This document shows, piece by piece, positions 18,361 through 27,766 of a DNA stretch of 43,071 bases (the first letter of the stretch is position 1; each line of letters begins with the position of its first letter). Source of the DNA: Mycobacterium sp. 1164966.3 (GTDB lineage Bacteria > Actinomycetota > Actinomycetes > Mycobacteriales > Mycobacteriaceae). The translations under genes and the position numbers were made by a program. The notes under the pieces were generated by a model. It worked only from the letters and a program-made list of their open reading frames with translations. It was not told where the DNA came from and did not search any database. The stretch covers positions 1 to 43,071 of the forward strand of contig NZ_LZSG01000025.1 of assembly GCF_001665395.1 (NCBI RefSeq), given 5' to 3'.

Positions 18361-20385
18361 CTACGTAGCCTGCAAAGTCAGCGGTGGCCCTGGATCGGGT
18401 GACAGCGGGACGTTTCCGCGCTGCATCAGCCAGCCCGCGATGTTGTGAAACAGCGGCGCGGCCGAGTGGCCTGGCGTGCCGTCGGCGTTGCGCTGGGGGT
18501 TGTCCATCATGAGGCCGATGACGTAGCGGGGATTGTCGGCGGTGGCCATTCCAGCGAAGGTGATCCAGTAGACGTCGTCGAAATAGCAGCCGCAGCCCGG
18601 GTTGATCTGCTGTGCGGTGCCCGTCTTGCCGGCCATCTGATAGCCCGGCACTGCGGCGGCCGGCCCGGTGCCCTGCTGGTAGCCCATCGGGTCGTGCTGG
18701 ACGACGGCGCGCAGCATCTGCCGTACGGTCTGCGCGGTCTGCGCGGACACCACCCGAACGCCGTCCGGGCGCGGCTCTTCGGTGCGGGAGCCGTCGGGGG
18801 CGATGGTGGCCTTGATGATCCGCGGCGGCATCCGCACCCCGTCGTTGGCGATGGCCTGGTACATGCCGGTCATCTGCAGCAGGGTCATCGAAAGACCTTG
18901 TCCGATAGGCAGGTTCGAGAATGTGCTGCCCGACCACTGGTCGATCGGCGGCACGAGCCCCGCGCTCTCACCGGGCAGGCCCACGCCGGTGCGCTGGCCT
19001 AGGCCGAACTTGCGGACCATGTCGTAATAGCGTTCCGGGCCGATGCGCTGGGCCAGCATCAGTGTCCCGACATTGGACGACTTCCCGAAGATGCCGGTAG
19101 TGGTGTAGGGCATCACGCCGTGCTCCCAGGCGTCGTGCACGGTGACGCCGCCCATCTGGATCGAGCCCGGCACCTGCAACACCTCGTCGGGATTGGACAG
19201 CCCGTACTCGATGATCGAGGACGCGGTGATGACCTTGTTGACCGAGCCCGGCTCGAACGGTGAGGACACCGGCAAGTTACCGAGTTGCCGGTCGCCCTGA
19301 CGGCCGATGTCCTGCGACGGGTCGAAAGTGTTGTCATTGGCCATGGCGAGCACTTCACCGGTCTTGGCATCGAGCACGACGGCCGACACCGTGTGCGCCC
19401 CAGACAAGTTCTTCGCCTGCTGCACCTGCTGCTGCACGTAGAACTGGATGTCATCGTCGAGGGTCAGCTGGACAGTGGAACCATTCACCGCTCGGTGCTG
19501 GTTGCGATAACTGCCCGGGATGACCACCCCGTCCGAGCCGCGGTCGTAGGTCACCGACCCGTCGGTTCCGGCGAGCACGGAGTCCAGAGATTCTTCCAGC
19601 CCCAGCAATCCGTGGCCGTCCCAGTCGATGCCGCCGACGATATTGGCGGCCAGCGAACCACCCGGGTACTGGCGCAGATCCTGCCGTTCCGAACCCACCT
19701 CGGGGTATTTGTCGGAAATCGCGCTGGCGATGGCGGGGTCGACCGCGCGGGCCAGGTAGACGAAGTTTTCATCGCTTTGCAGCTTCTTCAGGAGGGTGGG
19801 GGCGTCAGGCTTGTTGCTGAGCCGGCCCGCAACCTCCTTGGCGATGTCCTGCAACCGCTGCTGCGGGTCGGGGGCGGCGGAGTTCTTTCGTCTGGCCTCC
19901 TCCAGCTGCTGGCGGATGCGCTTGGGCTGAAAGGTCAGCGCACGGGATTCGATGGTGAACGCGAGCTGATCCTTGTTGCGGTCAACGATGCTGCCGCGAA
20001 CCGCCTTCTTGACGTCGGTGACCTTGAGTTGCCCGGCCGCCTGCGCGCGCAATCCCGCGGCGTTGGAAACCTGCAGCATGAACAGCTGGGTGGCCGCCAC
20101 CAGCATCAAGGCCAGAATGACGATGTTGCCGGCGCGATGCCGAAAGACGAATGATGCGCCGCGCGTACCCGCCTCCACCACCTGGCGGGTACGCCGCTCG
20201 CGTGCCGAGTGGCCGACCGCCTCCGCTCGCCCTCCTGCGCCGGATTTCTTGGACTGCTTGATCTTTCCCGCTTTCTCCGGCTTGCGCAGCCGCTTCGCGT
20301 TCCCAGCTTCTGCGGCTGCTAGGTTCTTCCGGCGGCCCCGCGACGGCTGCGACGGGCGCGCTCTCCCCGTGTCGCCGCGCCTCAC
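18361..20385 (-). CDS. pbpB: PbpB septal class B penicillin-binding protein (PBP3/FtsI type)
   Basis: A 674-residue D,D-transpeptidase that crosslinks septal peptidoglycan with FtsW. It has a very basic cytoplasmic N-terminus (1-85), one transmembrane helix at about 87-105, a PBP dimerisation (pedestal) domain (about 127-290), and the transpeptidase domain with catalytic SVNK at 381-384, SSN at 436-438 and KTG at 587-589. A GCGC pair of cysteines follows the KTG box in NPGCGCYFDD. The GTG start at 20385 overlaps the upstream stop as GTGA. Length agrees with M. tuberculosis PbpB (679). The beta-lactam target assignment follows from the motifs. Confidence 0.97.
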   Translation of the reverse strand: MRRGDTGRARPSQPSRGRRKNLAAAEAGNAKRLRKPEKAGKIKQSKKSGAGGRAEAVGHSARERRTRQVVEAGTRGASFVFRHRAGNIVILALMLVAATQLFMLQVSNAAGLRAQAAGQLKVTDVKKAVRGSIVDRNKDQLAFTIESRALTFQPKRIRQQLEEARRKNSAAPDPQQRLQDIAKEVAGRLSNKPDAPTLLKKLQSDENFVYLARAVDPAIASAISDKYPEVGSERQDLRQYPGGSLAANIVGGIDWDGHGLLGLEESLDSVLAGTDGSVTYDRGSDGVVIPGSYRNQHRAVNGSTVQLTLDDDIQFYVQQQVQQAKNLSGAHTVSAVVLDAKTGEVLAMANDNTFDPSQDIGRQGDRQLGNLPVSSPFEPGSVNKVITASSIIEYGLSNPDEVLQVPGSIQMGGVTVHDAWEHGVMPYTTTGIFGKSSNVGTLMLAQRIGPERYYDMVRKFGLGQRTGVGLPGESAGLVPPIDQWSGSTFSNLPIGQGLSMTLLQMTGMYQAIANDGVRMPPRIIKATIAPDGSRTEEPRPDGVRVVSAQTAQTVRQMLRAVVQHDPMGYQQGTGPAAAVPGYQMAGKTGTAQQINPGCGCYFDDVYWITFAGMATADNPRYVIGLMMDNPQRNADGTPGHSAAPLFHNIAGWLMQRGNVPLSPDPGPPLTLQAT

Positions 20386-21500
20386 CGTGGCGCCGCCGGG
20401 ACTGACGTGGCAACCGGGCCGAACTGTTCGCCGCGAGGCGGAGCCGACGGTTGCGGCGCCGGAGCGAGCGCGGGGGCCGGGACTTGCGCGGGGGGCGCCA
20501 AGCCCGGCTGTGGGGGAACGGGCACCTCGGCGGGCACCGGTCCGGCGACGACGGGGAGTTGCCCGGGTGCCGGCGGCACGCCGGGAACCGCTCCGCCGGG
20601 CAAGCCGGGCAGCGGACCAGGAGGCGTCCCGGGCGGGCCCGGGACGGTCGGCGGAGAGAGATGCTGACCACCCAGCGTCGATGCGCCGTCAGGAGCGCGC
20701 AGCAACGCCTCCGGCCCCCTCGCTGCCGTGGGGTCACCGGGTGCCGGTAAGACCAGAACCGGGACCTCTGCGGGAACCGCCGGTGGCTTCGGGGGCGGCG
20801 GAGGTCCTTCTTCGGGAAGTTTGGTGTTCAGCGGCGGCGGCGGAACCCCGTCGGCCGGCTTGGGCGTGCCCACGACCACCCAGCTACCGTCCGGCGCCTG
20901 GACCAGGTGGGCGGTGTCCCTGGTCGGGATCATGCCCTGCTTGCGGGCCGCCTCGGCCAGCGCCGGCGCTGACTCCGCCTCGCGCACATCGCGTTCCAGC
21001 GCCTCCTTCTGCTGCTGCAGCATCCGGGTCTTCTCGCGCGCATGGCTCAGTTGGTAAGACCGCTCGGCGGAGTCGGTGGACAGCCACAGCGTCAGGGCCA
21101 GTCCCACACCCAGCGACCCGATGACCAGCACGACAAAAGGGACCTTGTTCGCCAGCGTGCGTGGCCGCAAATCCATGGCGGCCAGCCGGGTCGCCAGCCG
21201 CTCGCTCAACTTGGGCCGGATAGCCTTGGGCGCCTTGGCCTTCCGCGCCTTGGCCCGCGCCTTGGCCTGCTTGGTGTTCTTGGCTCGGGCCGGCCGCTCC
21301 ACCGGCCGAGCGATCGGATTGGTTTGAGGTCCAGATCTGCGGGCTTCGCGGGCGGGTGTCGAGGCATTGCCGGCGCGCGTTCGGGTCCGGCGCGCCGTCG
21401 CCTCCGTCGCGGACCGCCCGCTGGTGCGCCCAGAACCGTCGCGGGCGCGCCGACTGCTGTCGCGCTTGCCAGGCACTCCGGCCTCACGTTTGGCCTTCAT
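20382..21500 (-). CDS. FtsL-like proline-rich bitopic membrane protein (Rv2164c-like)
   Basis: A 372-residue protein. The basic cytoplasmic region (1-115, Lys/Arg/Ala-rich) is followed by one transmembrane helix at about 119-141, a short coiled coil (145-177, [25 protein letters not shown] in part) and a conserved [21 protein letters not shown] segment. A long Pro/Gly/Ala-rich extracytoplasmic tail runs from about 214 to the end. Place between rsmH and pbpB and the topology match FtsL, which joins FtsB and FtsQ to activate FtsWI. The proline-rich tail is an actinobacterial addition whose length varies. The ATG at 21500 overlaps the rsmH stop (ATGA). Identity as FtsL is likely from synteny and architecture, not from sequence similarity. 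Confidence 0.88.
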   Translation of the reverse strand: MKAKREAGVPGKRDSSRRARDGSGRTSGRSATEATARRTRTRAGNASTPAREARRSGPQTNPIARPVERPARAKNTKQAKARAKARKAKAPKAIRPKLSERLATRLAAMDLRPRTLANKVPFVVLVIGSLGVGLALTLWLSTDSAERSYQLSHAREKTRMLQQQKEALERDVREAESAPALAEAARKQGMIPTRDTAHLVQAPDGSWVVVGTPKPADGVPPPPLNTKLPEEGPPPPPKPPAVPAEVPVLVLPAPGDPTAARGPEALLRAPDGASTLGGQHLSPPTVPGPPGTPPGPLPGLPGGAVPGVPPAPGQLPVVAGPVPAEVPVPPQPGLAPPAQVPAPALAPAPQPSAPPRGEQFGPVATSVPAAPR

Positions 21501-22663
21501 GAATCGCCCTTCCGAACTCGTTCCAGGGACCGCAGCCGCACCGGGGCGCTGCGGGGGTTGCGTTCGATCTCGGCGGCATCGGCACGTTCAGCACCGCGGG
21601 TCAGCGACCGGAATCGCGGTTGGTGGCCGGGAAGTTCGACCGGCAGACCCGCCGGCGTCCGGGAGGCGACAGCGTCGGCGAACGCGCGCTTGACGATCCG
21701 GTCTTCCAGCGATTGGTAGGCCAACACCACGATCCGCCCGCCGACGGCCAGCGCGCCCAGTGCGGCGGGAAGGGCGCCGCGCAGCGTGTCCAGCTCGTCG
21801 TTGACCGCGATGCGCAACGCCTGGAAGGTTCGCTTGGCCGGGTGTCCGCCCGTGCGCCGGGCGGGAGCCGGAATCGCCTGGTACAGCAGGGCTACCAGCT
21901 CGGCGGTAGAGGTGAACGGTGCTCGGGAACGCTGCCGCACGATGTGCGCGGCAATCCGGCGGGCGAACCGTTCCTCGCCGTATCGGTGCAGGATGTCGGC
22001 CAGCGCAGCCTCGTCGTAGGTGTTGAGGATGTCAGCCGCCGTCAGCGGCGACTCGGGGTCCATCCGCATGTCCAGGGGCGCGTCCTGGGCGTAGGCGAAG
22101 CCCCGCTCGACCTGGTCCAGCTGCATCGAGGAGACACCGAGATCGAACAGCATCCCGTCGATCGATTCCTCAGCGGCATAACCGGTTTCGGTCAGCGCCG
22201 CAGCCACGCCGTCGTAGCGCGTGTGTACCAGTGTGACCCGATCGCCGAATCGCTGTAGCCGACCGCGGGCGATGTCCAGGGCACCGGGGTCGCGGTCGAG
22301 TCCGATCAATTGCAGGCCTGGCAGCTCGGACAGCAATCGCTCGGCATGGCCGCCCGCGCCGATGGTCGCGTCGACGACGACCGCATCCCGCCCGTCCGGG
22401 TGATGACGGGTCAGCGCCGGGGTGAGCAGTTCGACGCAACGATCGGCCAGGACGGGCACGTGACCGAAATTTGCGTCAGCCACCGCAACACCTCCCCGGG
22501 TCTGGAGGGTTTCGAAGGATGCCGCCGATGTCGCCAAGGCAGTCCCTGCGGGCCGGCGGGCCGCGACCAATGCAGTCTGGTCCCTGTCCGAACGTGTGAA
22601 CCTGGCGTTGGGGAAGTACGCCAGGGTCGGTTCGGGCAGAGGCCAGGATGCATGGGCACGCAC
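21497..22663 (-). CDS. rsmH: RsmH 16S rRNA m4C1402 methyltransferase
   Basis: A 388-residue SAM-dependent N4-methyltransferase for C1402 of 16S rRNA (MraW in older naming). The core starts at [14 protein letters not shown], with the SAM motif [48 protein letters not shown] and ERFARRIA. The C-terminal signatures are [29 protein letters not shown] and [14 protein letters not shown]. There is an N-terminal extension of about 60 residues relative to E. coli, as in other mycobacteria. The GTG at 22663 begins one base after the mraZ stop; an in-frame ATG at 22717 lies inside mraZ and is less likely. Confidence 0.96.
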   Translation of the reverse strand: MRAHASWPLPEPTLAYFPNARFTRSDRDQTALVAARRPAGTALATSAASFETLQTRGGVAVADANFGHVPVLADRCVELLTPALTRHHPDGRDAVVVDATIGAGGHAERLLSELPGLQLIGLDRDPGALDIARGRLQRFGDRVTLVHTRYDGVAAALTETGYAAEESIDGMLFDLGVSSMQLDQVERGFAYAQDAPLDMRMDPESPLTAADILNTYDEAALADILHRYGEERFARRIAAHIVRQRSRAPFTSTAELVALLYQAIPAPARRTGGHPAKRTFQALRIAVNDELDTLRGALPAALGALAVGGRIVVLAYQSLEDRIVKRAFADAVASRTPAGLPVELPGHQPRFRSLTRGAERADAAEIERNPRSAPVRLRSLERVRKGDS

Positions 22664-22664
22664 C

Positions 22665-23096
22665 TCAGATGATGTCGCCGAGTGCTTCATCGCTGGCCGC
22701 GGAGAAGTTCTCTTCATGGGTCTGCTGATAGTCCTGCCAGGCTTGGGCGTCCCAAATCTCCAGGTAGTCGACCGCTCCGATCACCACGCAGTCCTTGGAC
22801 AGGTTGGCGTAGCGACGGTGGTCGGACGACAGCGTGATCCGGCCCTGGCCGTCGGGATGCTGCTCGTCGGTACCCGCCGCCAGATTGCGCAGGAACGCCC
22901 TGGCTTCGGGGTTGCTTCGCGATGTCTTGCTTGCCCGGCGCGCCAATTGCTCGAACTCGGCGCGCGGGTAGACGGCCAGGCTGTGATCTTGGCTCTTGGT
23001 GACCATCAATCCCCCTGCCAGTGCGTCGCGAAACTTGGCGGGCAGCGTCAACCGCCCTTTGTCGTCGAGTTTGGGCGTGTAGGTGCCGAGAAACAC
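22665..23096 (-). CDS. mraZ: MraZ transcriptional regulator
   Basis: A 143-residue DNA-binding protein with two MraZ/AbrB-like beta domains. [22 protein letters not shown] is the first and [18 protein letters not shown] the second, each with the DxxGR core. In E. coli MraZ forms a ring that binds TGGGN direct repeats and represses its own operon. The GTG at 23096 is chosen because [10 protein letters not shown] is the family start and GGGAGGTGA precedes it closely; the frame is open 15 codons further up. It is the first gene of the dcw cluster, with a perfect candidate operator upstream. Confidence 0.97.
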   Translation of the reverse strand: MFLGTYTPKLDDKGRLTLPAKFRDALAGGLMVTKSQDHSLAVYPRAEFEQLARRASKTSRSNPEARAFLRNLAAGTDEQHPDGQGRITLSSDHRRYANLSKDCVVIGAVDYLEIWDAQAWQDYQQTHEENFSAASDEALGDII

Positions 23097-23157
23097 CAGC
23101 TCACCTCCCGCCCGGAGCCGCTTTGCGGAGCACCCGCTCACCTCTCAAACTCTGCAG

Positions 23158-23190
23158 CCACCATACCCCACAATTCCCCACTTCCCCCCA
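23158..23190 (-). promoter_or_regulatory. MraZ operator: TGGGG boxes at 10-bp spacing over the mraZ promoter
   Basis: On the minus strand TGGGG occurs at 23190-23186, 23180-23176 and 23170-23166, each with exactly 10 bp between starts, plus a partial TGG at 23160-23158 in the same phase. This matches the TGGGN repeats at 10-bp steps bound by MraZ in other bacteria. A -10-like TATGGT (23165-23160) lies within the array, so bound MraZ would occlude RNA polymerase. Autorepression is the likely outcome. Confidence 0.85.
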
Positions 23191-23496
23191 TTAATGGAAT
23201 GTCGCCGTGGCGTTTTCCGCCTTTTCCACCACTCCGGAGCGCTTCGGGTTCATCGTCGGCGAGCGCGTGACCGCCAACGCCGCCGGGAAAGCGCATTTCA
23301 ACGCCCCAAATGAGCGGGTACGGCATCGGTGGGGCCAAGTGGGGCAGGTTTGGAGCACAAGTCGGACACAAGTGCGGCTCGATGCGGACTACGGATCCGA
23401 ACCTGCGCTGATGGCGTCGAGCCTGCGCCTAGTGCGCGCCCAGGGCGCTCAATCGCGCGCTTACCGCAGGCTCAGCGCGTGCCAACCGGATGAAGA

Positions 23497-23521
23497 ACGG
23501 GGAAGCCGTCGGCTTCCCCGT
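23497..23521 (-). terminator. Terminator of the DUF3040 gene
   Basis: ACGGGGAAGCC and GGCTTCCCCGT form a perfect 11-bp stem with a 3-nt loop, 19 bp after the stop codon of the DUF3040 gene. The minus strand continues TTCTTCAT, a weak T-rich tail. It would separate that gene from the mraZ promoter region. Confidence 0.75.
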
Positions 23522-23540
23522 GATGACTGGATCCGGACCG

Positions 23541-23945
23541 CTATTCGTCGAAGCGGCGGCGAAATCGGTCTTCCATGCGACTGGTAAACGAACCTCCCGC
23601 GCCCTTGTTGCGACGCTGGCGCGATGCGCCGCGGACCGATCCGGAGCGGTCGGCCCGTCCGGACAACCGCGGAGCCGTGATGGCAAACACGACTCCGCCG
23701 AACATCACGATGAAGCCGAAGACACTCAGAATGGGAAAGTTTTTGATCATCGTGGCCGGAAACGCGACACCGGAAACCAGCATTGCCAGACCGATGACGA
23801 ACAGCGCCGAACCCTGCAGGCGCCGGCGCGCGCTCGGCGCACGGAATCCGCCGCCACGAACGCTCGACGCGAATTTGGGGTCCTCGGCATAGAGAGCGCT
23901 CTCGATCTGATCGAGCATTCGTTGCTCATGATCGGAGAGTGGCAT
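23541..23945 (-). CDS. DUF3040 membrane protein (Rv2169c-like)
   Basis: A 134-residue protein with the DUF3040 N-terminus PLSDHEQRMLDQIESALYAEDPKFASSVR. Two hydrophobic segments follow (about 45-62 and 72-92), then a basic cytoplasmic tail rich in Arg (SGRADRSGSVRGASRQRRNK). The family is confined to actinobacteria and has no known function. The ATG at 23945 has a strong ribosome binding site, AAGGAGGGA. It is transcribed toward mraZ but is separated from it by a terminator and 444 bp, so it is not part of the dcw operon. Confidence 0.92.
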   Translation of the reverse strand: MPLSDHEQRMLDQIESALYAEDPKFASSVRGGGFRAPSARRRLQGSALFVIGLAMLVSGVAFPATMIKNFPILSVFGFIVMFGGVVFAITAPRLSGRADRSGSVRGASRQRRNKGAGGSFTSRMEDRFRRRFDE

Positions 23946-24223
23946 TCGTCCCTCCTTGCCGACAGGCCGACACGTATATCGGTAGCACGCGGATGCCCGT
24001 TACGTGGGCAACTAACTCAGATGATACGAGGTCAATCTGTGCCGTACCACTGGTTCGCAGGCGATTCTATCCGGTTGCACCGCAGCGCAGACGCGAGCGG
24101 GGAGGGCTCTCGTCACACCTCTCGCAGATCGGTGGCGCTGCCGTCAGATAATGACCGCGATGGTCGACCCTGATACTGATAACAGCATCCGACCGCATCA
24201 CGGTATGAGGAGGACAGCGCGAG
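23946..24223. other. Divergent intergenic region between the DUF3040 and GNAT genes
   Basis: A 278-bp gap with no gene. It must hold the promoters of both flanking genes. An AT-rich patch ACGTATATCG (about 23971-23980) lies upstream of the DUF3040 gene, and GATACTGATAAC (about 24172-24183) upstream of the GNAT gene. Neither can be paired with a convincing -35 box. Confidence 0.4.
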
Positions 24224-24835
24224 TTGGCGATATTCCTCATCGATCTGTCGCCGAACGATATGGAGCGCCGCCTCAATGACGCTCTGGGAGTGTATGTCGA
24301 CGCAATGCGCTACCCGCGCGGCACCGAAAATCAGCGCGCGGCAATGTGGCTGGAACACGTGCGGCGACCCGGCTGGAAGGCGGTCGCCGCGGTAGAAGCG
24401 CCAGACGCCGCGAAAACACCGGATTCCCGGGGCCCCACACCGTCGGAACTGGGCAACGCGCCATTGCACGGCGTGGCTTACGGCTACCCGGGCGCCCCCG
24501 GCCAGTGGTGGCAGCAGCAGGTCGTCTTGGGCTTGGAGCGCGGCGGCCTGCCGCCCCAGGAGATCGCCCGGCTGATGACCAGTTATTTCGAGTTGACCGA
24601 ACTGCATATTCATCCACGCGCCCAAGGTCACGGCCTCGGTGAGGCTCTGGCCCGGCGACTGCTGGCCAATCGTGGGGAACGCAACGTCCTGCTCTCCACG
24701 CCGGAGACCAATGGTGAGGCGAACCGCGCCTGGCGACTGTACCGCCGCCTGGGCTTCACCGACATAATCCGTCGCTACCACTTCGCCGGCGACCCACGCG
24801 CTTTCGCGATCCTGGGGCGCGCGCTGCCGCTTTAG
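24224..24835 (+). CDS. GNAT-family N-acetyltransferase (Rv2170-like)
   Basis: A 203-residue GCN5-related acetyltransferase. The acetyl-CoA pyrophosphate-binding loop is RAQGHGLGE at 132-140, preceded by the LTELHIHP beta strand and followed by STPETNGEANRAWRLYRRLGF, a typical motif B region. The M. tuberculosis homologue has been reported to acetylate isoniazid and some metabolites; the natural substrate is not settled. The start is TTG at 24224, supported by GAGGAGGA 8-9 nt upstream and by homologues starting AIFLIDL. lppM follows after 46 bp on the same strand. Confidence 0.9.
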   Translation: MAIFLIDLSPNDMERRLNDALGVYVDAMRYPRGTENQRAAMWLEHVRRPGWKAVAAVEAPDAAKTPDSRGPTPSELGNAPLHGVAYGYPGAPGQWWQQQVVLGLERGGLPPQEIARLMTSYFELTELHIHPRAQGHGLGEALARRLLANRGERNVLLSTPETNGEANRAWRLYRRLGFTDIIRRYHFAGDPRAFAILGRALPL

Positions 24836-24881
24836 CGCACGGTTCGACGACACCGGTCGCCGGGTCTGGCACGATGACCTG

Positions 24882-25595
24882 GTGCACCCGCGCCTGGGCC
24901 GACGATCCCGCGAATTCAGGGCTTGGCGACGCCGTCTGCTGGCCGTTGCGATGCTGCTGATGCTGGTGCCGCTGGCGACTGGGTGCCTGCGCGTCCGGGC
25001 CTCGATCACCATTTCTCCCGACGACCTGGTGTCCGGGGAGATCATCGCCGCGGCCAAACCGAAGAGCCCGAAAGATCCCGGACCCCAGCTCGACAGCAAT
25101 TTGCCGTTCAGCCAGAAGGTCGCGGTCTCGAATTACAACAGCGACGGCTATGTGGGGTCACAGGCGGTGTTCTCCGATTTGACCTTCGGCGAGGTACCGC
25201 AGCTGGCCCACATGAACCGCGACGCGGCCGGGGTGAATCTGTCCCTGCGCCGGAACGGCAACCTGGTGCTACTGGAAGGCCGGGCCGATCTGACGTCGGT
25301 GACCGATCCCGACGCGGAGGTGGAGCTGACCGTGGCGTTCCCCGGCGCCGTGACCTCCACCAACGGTGACCGCATCGAACCCCAGGTTGTGCAGTGGAAG
25401 CTCAAGCCGGGCGTGGTGACCACCATGAGCGCCCAAGCCCGTTACACCGATCCGAACACGCGGTCGTTCACCGGAGCGGGCGTATGGCTGGGCATCGGAT
25501 CGTTCGCGGTGGCCGGCGTGGTAGCCCTGCTGGCCTGGGTGAGCCGGGACCGCTCGGAGCGATTCACCGCACCGCGCGACCAGATCACCAGCTAA
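24882..25595 (+). CDS. lppM: LppM-type lipoprotein
   Basis: A 237-residue lipoprotein. It has a twin-basic n-region (RRSREFRAWRRR), a hydrophobic core and the lipobox LATGC with lipidated Cys35. The LppM beta-rich domain follows (RVRASITISPDDLVSGEI to about residue 190). A second transmembrane helix near 199-222 (WLGIGSFAVAGVVALLAWV) and a short charged tail complete it. In M. tuberculosis LppM is linked to control of phagosome maturation and to synaptotagmin-like lipid binding. GTG start at 24882. Its stop overlaps the stop of the convergent MTHFR-like gene. Confidence 0.93.
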   Translation: MHPRLGRRSREFRAWRRRLLAVAMLLMLVPLATGCLRVRASITISPDDLVSGEIIAAAKPKSPKDPGPQLDSNLPFSQKVAVSNYNSDGYVGSQAVFSDLTFGEVPQLAHMNRDAAGVNLSLRRNGNLVLLEGRADLTSVTDPDAEVELTVAFPGAVTSTNGDRIEPQVVQWKLKPGVVTTMSAQARYTDPNTRSFTGAGVWLGIGSFAVAGVVALLAWVSRDRSERFTAPRDQITS

Positions 25596-26488
25596 CTGCC
25601 ACCCGTGGGCGACCAGTAGTCGAGCATCTCGGCGAAGGTCTGGAACGCCGGCGCGGAAACGCCGTAGGTGGCCTCCAAATGGATGCTCAATGGAAAGCCG
25701 AGCTCGGCGACACCGTCGATGACGCGCTTGTACAGATCGACCATCAGCCGTCGCTTCTCCGCGGCTTCGCACGTGGCCAACTTTTTGACGAAGGCCTGCT
25801 CGTGGCCCACGGCCGCGTTCCCCGGATCCTGAATCAGCCAGTTGATCAGGCCGATCCGGTCCTCGACCTTGGGCACGAAGCCGAACGACAGCAGGATCTC
25901 CGGTCGATGATCGGTGTTCTTCGCGAAGTCGGCCAGGAAACCAACGATCGCATCGGAGTACAACAGCTGGGTCATGCCGTAGGTCGCGCCCTGGTTGCAC
26001 TTGAAGTTGAGCCGGCCATGTTCGCCTTCCCGGGTGGGAATCACGATCACGCCGCGGTTGGCCACCACGTCGCGGTAGATCGACAGAGCGTCCGTCGGCG
26101 CGACGCCGGAACCTTCACCGTCGTTCATCGTGCGCGGTACGCCGACGAAGACCACGCCCTCCATCCCCGCCCCAGCCAGCTCGGTGAGCCGCTTGCGCAG
26201 CGATTCCTCCTCCATGAACGCGGTGACCTGGGTGCACAGGCCGTTCATCCCCGGCAGCTGCGGACGGATGATGGACCAGAAGTCCAGCACGTCCAGCTTG
26301 GGCTGCATGGGGACCGGCCGATCGTCCTCCTCCGCGATCATCCCCGGGATCATCACGTGCCGAATCCGGCCGTCCAGCCCGAAATCGGCCGAGAACTGCA
26401 CCACTTTGCGCGCATCTTCTGCTGCCCGCTCCCGACCGCCGTCCACGTTCGGTGGCACCAGCTCGAGCGCGATGGTGTTGAGGCTCAC
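25592..26488 (-). CDS. Methylenetetrahydrofolate-reductase-like protein (Rv2172c-like)
   Basis: A 298-residue TIM-barrel protein of the MTHFR-like superfamily. Starting at SLNTIALELVPPNVDGG, it shows the SLGxxxELVPP-like entry, VFVGVPRTMNDGEGSGVAPTDAL, the GATYGMTQLLYSD segment (equivalent of the family Q-x-x-Y/F folate region) and LSFGFVPKVEDRIGLINWLIQDPG. Mycobacteria use unusual MTHFR-type enzymes for 5-methyl-THF; I recall the M. tuberculosis homologue being proposed to fill this role. The GTG start at 26488 follows AAGAGGAG by about 5 nt; longer in-frame starts lack support. Divergent from idsA2, convergent with lppM. Confidence 0.85.
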   Translation of the reverse strand: MSLNTIALELVPPNVDGGRERAAEDARKVVQFSADFGLDGRIRHVMIPGMIAEEDDRPVPMQPKLDVLDFWSIIRPQLPGMNGLCTQVTAFMEEESLRKRLTELAGAGMEGVVFVGVPRTMNDGEGSGVAPTDALSIYRDVVANRGVIVIPTREGEHGRLNFKCNQGATYGMTQLLYSDAIVGFLADFAKNTDHRPEILLSFGFVPKVEDRIGLINWLIQDPGNAAVGHEQAFVKKLATCEAAEKRRLMVDLYKRVIDGVAELGFPLSIHLEATYGVSAPAFQTFAEMLDYWSPTGGS

Positions 26489-26535
26489 GCGGCTCCTCTT
26501 CATCGGTGGCAGCCCTAATCCACTCGACAGCATAG

Positions 26536-27762
<1,227 letters not shown>

Positions 27763-27766
27763 ACCG

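Larger units (their letters stand above)
23097..23540. other. Intergenic region upstream of mraZ
   Basis: A 444-bp gap. It holds the mraZ ribosome binding site, the MraZ operator and promoter (23158-23190), a second TGGGG array in the opposite orientation (23330-23354), and the terminator of the DUF3040 gene (23497-23521). Between about 23191 and 23325, and between 23360 and 23490, nothing further is recognised. A minus-strand open frame through the operator (23138-23371) has no homologue I recognise and was not called. H37Rv has IS6110 near this point; no IS remnant is seen here. Confidence 0.6.

Noticed and set aside
23138..23371. 77-codon minus-strand frame upstream of mraZ
   Set aside because: It runs through the MraZ operator and promoter, has no homologue I know, and no good ribosome binding site.
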